Assembly: GCF_002078605.1 (NCBI RefSeq)
Contig: NZ_MSJR01000003.1
Location: 248,001-312,000, forward strand
Source of the DNA: Salegentibacter sediminis
GTDB lineage: Bacteria; Bacteroidota; Bacteroidia; Flavobacteriales; Flavobacteriaceae
Length of the DNA stretch: 64,000 nucleotides
Direction of reading: 5' to 3'
Each line of letters starts with the position of its first letter. Within the stretch, counting starts at the first letter, position 1. Below the pieces are notes generated by a model. That model had not been told where the DNA came from. It searched no databases and saw only the letters and a list, made by a program, of their open reading frames with translations. Both the position numbers and the translations under genes were made by a program. This document shows, piece after piece, positions 62,184 through 64,000 of this stretch.

Positions 62184-63149
62184 ATGAAAGAAGTAATTTG
62201 GGGAATCATAGGTTGTGGTGCTGTTGCTGAACAAAAAAGCGGTCCGGCATTTCAAAAGTCTGAAAATTCCAGGTTGCTGGCTGTGATGCGCAGGAATGCC
62301 GATAAAGCAAAAGATTTTGCTCATAGACATGCTGTACCTTTATGGTATAATGAGGTGGATGATTTGCTAAACAATTCTGAAATCAATGCCGTTTATATAG
62401 CCACACCCCCTGTTAGTCATCTTGAATTGACCCTGAAAGCGATAAAAGCAGGCAAAAATATATATCTTGAAAAACCTATGGCTCTTAACCGGGAGGAAGC
62501 TGATATTATTATAAAGGCCCTGAAGAAAAGTGATGTGAAACTCAGTCTGGCGCATTATAGAAGAAAATTACCGGTTTTTACTAAAGTAAGGGAATTGCTC
62601 GATCAGGAGGCCATTGGGAAGGTGGGATTTGTTGATATTCAGGTTTTACAATCTCAGGGACCTCAGGACTTTGAGTTAATGGAAAACTGGAGAGTGAATC
62701 CTCGTATTTCAGGGGGAGGTTATTTTCACGATTTAGCACCACATCATTTGGATTTAATGCTCCTATTTTTTGGTGATTTTGACCAAGTTCATGGGTTTTC
62801 TGAAAATCAGTCAGGCAGTTATAATGCTGCGGACATCGTTAACGGCATAGCTACTTTCGTAAATGGAGTTCACTTAAGAGGAATTTGGAATTTTAATGTT
62901 TCGGAAGGAGACCAGAAAGATCAATGCATAATTTATGGCAGTAAAGGTTCCATCAAATTTTCATTTTATGGAAGTGCGTTATTTATCCAGAGTGAACAAT
63001 CAACCAAAACCATTTCATTTGACCAAATCCCACACGTTCAACAACCCATGATAGAAACTGTCAACAGTTATTTTTTAGGAAAAGGGCCCAATCCTTGTTC
63101 TGCTGAAGAAGGATTAAAAACTTTACAAATAATGGATGTCTTGAGTTAA
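62184..63149 (+). CDS. Gfo/Idh/MocA family oxidoreductase
   Basis: 321 residues. The N-terminal Rossmann fold begins VIWGIIGCGAVAEQKSGPAF, with YIATPPVSHLELTLKAIKAG and the family EKP motif in YLEKPMALNREEAD (the lysine is catalytic). A C-terminal alpha/beta domain with GGGYFHDLAPHHLDLMLLFF follows, the His being conserved. These enzymes oxidise or reduce sugars or sugar acids with NAD(P). As last gene of the uronate operon it may handle an unusual uronate, a side sugar or a 4,5-unsaturated product; the substrate is not known. The 181-bp gap after it shows no clear gene. Confidence 0.88.
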   Translation: MKEVIWGIIGCGAVAEQKSGPAFQKSENSRLLAVMRRNADKAKDFAHRHAVPLWYNEVDDLLNNSEINAVYIATPPVSHLELTLKAIKAGKNIYLEKPMALNREEADIIIKALKKSDVKLSLAHYRRKLPVFTKVRELLDQEAIGKVGFVDIQVLQSQGPQDFELMENWRVNPRISGGGYFHDLAPHHLDLMLLFFGDFDQVHGFSENQSGSYNAADIVNGIATFVNGVHLRGIWNFNVSEGDQKDQCIIYGSKGSIKFSFYGSALFIQSEQSTKTISFDQIPHVQQPMIETVNSYFLGKGPNPCSAEEGLKTLQIMDVLS

Positions 63150-63330
63150 TTTAAAGTTCTGAGTTTCATTTTAGGGAGCCGTGGTATTGTTTATCTTAAT
63201 ACTAATAGTTCGCTAAGAAATTTATGAATTTAAAAAGTTATGTTGCTATAGCTTAACACTTCGCAATAATCTCGTTAAACAGATTACTTCAGAAATCTTT
63301 AGAAAAATGGAATCAAAAACAACTTTAATC

Positions 63331-64000
63331 CTATTTCACCAATTGCATTAATGAATCTTCAATATCTCCCGGAGTTGACATTATTTTGCTGAATGTTCCC
63401 ATGGTTAAATCGGGAAAAGCAATGGCAATTCTATATCTGCCGTGGAGCATGTGCACTTCATTTCCCATAACTAATACCTCGTAAGGAAGAAATGCTGTGT
63501 GCTTAGGACTACCTATATCGATTATTGGAAGAAATTTAGCCTCTCCTTTTTCGCCTTTAATTCCAAAGCCATACAGAGCCAGGTCTTTTCCTGGAATTTC
63601 AATTTTATAAAGCAATTCTAAATTGGAATTCTTTTCTTTCGCAGCTGTCTCAATGGTATTTATGGCCGTTTGGTAACTATTAAAACTTGCCAACTCAATG
63701 GTATCGTCAAAGTAAGGCATGGCAAACATATAATGATATTTCCTTAACTCCTTTTCCGATAAACCTTTTTCAGAACCGAAAGCTAAATTTTTAAAGGCTC
63801 CTGTAGCTTCCATTGCGTTTTCCAGTTTGCTGGAAAGTTTCGTGTAATTTGATGAAACCTTTGGGAAATCTTTTCTGAAATAAGCGTTCCCCCAATAAAC
63901 AGGGTTGGTATAAGAAACCAGTGTTTTTCCGTTTTCACTGGTGATTGCTAGCCGCAGGCTTGCAGCAAACCCGGTTAACTCTCCAACCTCTTTTACTGCA
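63331..64000 (-). CDS. Unidentified protein, C-terminal part (cut by window end)
   Basis: The frame stays open from the TGA-side end at 63331 to the last base of the window, so the methionine at 63813 is internal. About 223 residues are visible. Segments include TLVSYTNPVYWGNAYFRKDF, HYMFAMPYFDDTIELASFN and a C-terminal part with LALYGFGIKGEKGEAKFLPI and IAFPDLTMGTFSKIMSTPGD. There is no export signal in the visible part and no motif I recognise. It is convergent with the PUL2 operon and probably unrelated to it. Confidence 0.7.
   Translation of the reverse strand, partial: AVKEVGELTGFAASLRLAITSENGKTLVSYTNPVYWGNAYFRKDFPKVSSNYTKLSSKLENAMEATGAFKNLAFGSEKGLSEKELRKYHYMFAMPYFDDTIELASFNSYQTAINTIETAAKEKNSNLELLYKIEIPGKDLALYGFGIKGEKGEAKFLPIIDIGSPKHTAFLPYEVLVMGNEVHMLHGRYRIAIAFPDLTMGTFSKIMSTPGDIEDSLMQLVK

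Noticed and set aside
40596-63149. Alginate utilization (heparinase II/III-type lyase plus KdgK, Eda and an SDR)
   Set aside because: NagA, NagB, GH20 and UxaC/UxuA are not needed for alginate, whereas an alginate set with PL6/PL7 is missing.

Overview
The window is chromosomal DNA of a Bacteroidota bacterium, most likely a marine-type Flavobacteriia. The signs are two SusC/SusD pairs, an ECF sigma/FecR pair, promoters of the form TTG-N18/19-TAnnTTTG, few Shine-Dalgarno sequences, a bS16 with a long tail and a DnaE carrying its own exonuclease domain. No species is claimed.

Region 1 (1-8.4 kb) is a stress and redox block. The end of a sensor kinase is followed by a response regulator fused to a Crp/Fnr DNA-binding module, a universal stress protein, a group III truncated globin with a small membrane partner, an acetyl-CoA hydrolase/transferase, two YceI-like proteins and a porin. 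Three promoters here share an Fnr-like palindrome (TGAC-N4-RTCA) whose centre lies exactly 36.5 bp from the end of the -7 element. This looks like a local regulon of the fused regulator.

Region 2 (7.5-29.3 kb) is mostly core genome: ftsX, a panE-like reductase, the glycogen operon glgA-glgC-glgB followed by a GH31 glucosidase, leuS, rimM/rpsP, two tandem PA2169-type four-helix proteins, dnaE, trxA, a DUF58 protein and tRNA-Asp. Between leuS and rimM are four copies of a palindromic repeat (ends GTCATTGCGA / TCGCAATGAC). One copy is split by a small GIY-YIG nuclease gene.

Region 3 (29.3-39.3 kb) is polysaccharide-utilization locus 1 (PUL1): ECF sigma, FecR anti-sigma, a SusC with an STN signalling domain, SusD, a GH16 glucanase lipoprotein, an alkaline-phosphatase-superfamily enzyme, a tiny membrane peptide and a glycerophosphodiesterase lipoprotein. 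The phospho-enzymes suggest a phosphorylated or glycerophosphorylated beta-glucan as substrate. Related hairpin repeats lie at both ends.

Region 4 (39.3-63.2 kb) is PUL2, about 23 kb. A divergent LacI regulator faces SusC, SusD, a FAS1/DNRLRE surface protein, a GH16-like protein, NagB, a heparinase II/III-type lyase, a GH20-like protein, an acetylesterase, a sodium/solute symporter, NagA, GH20, and a complete glucuronate-to-KDPG pathway (UxaC, KdgK, Eda, SDR-type UxuB, UxuA) plus a Gfo/Idh/MocA oxidoreductase. The genes predict use of an unsulfated, probably acetylated polymer of glucuronate and N-acetylhexosamine (hyaluronan- or heparosan-like). LacI-type palindromes flank the divergent promoters, one lying on the -33 element of susC. 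A strong terminator splits the locus before nagB.

The window ends inside an unidentified minus-strand gene.
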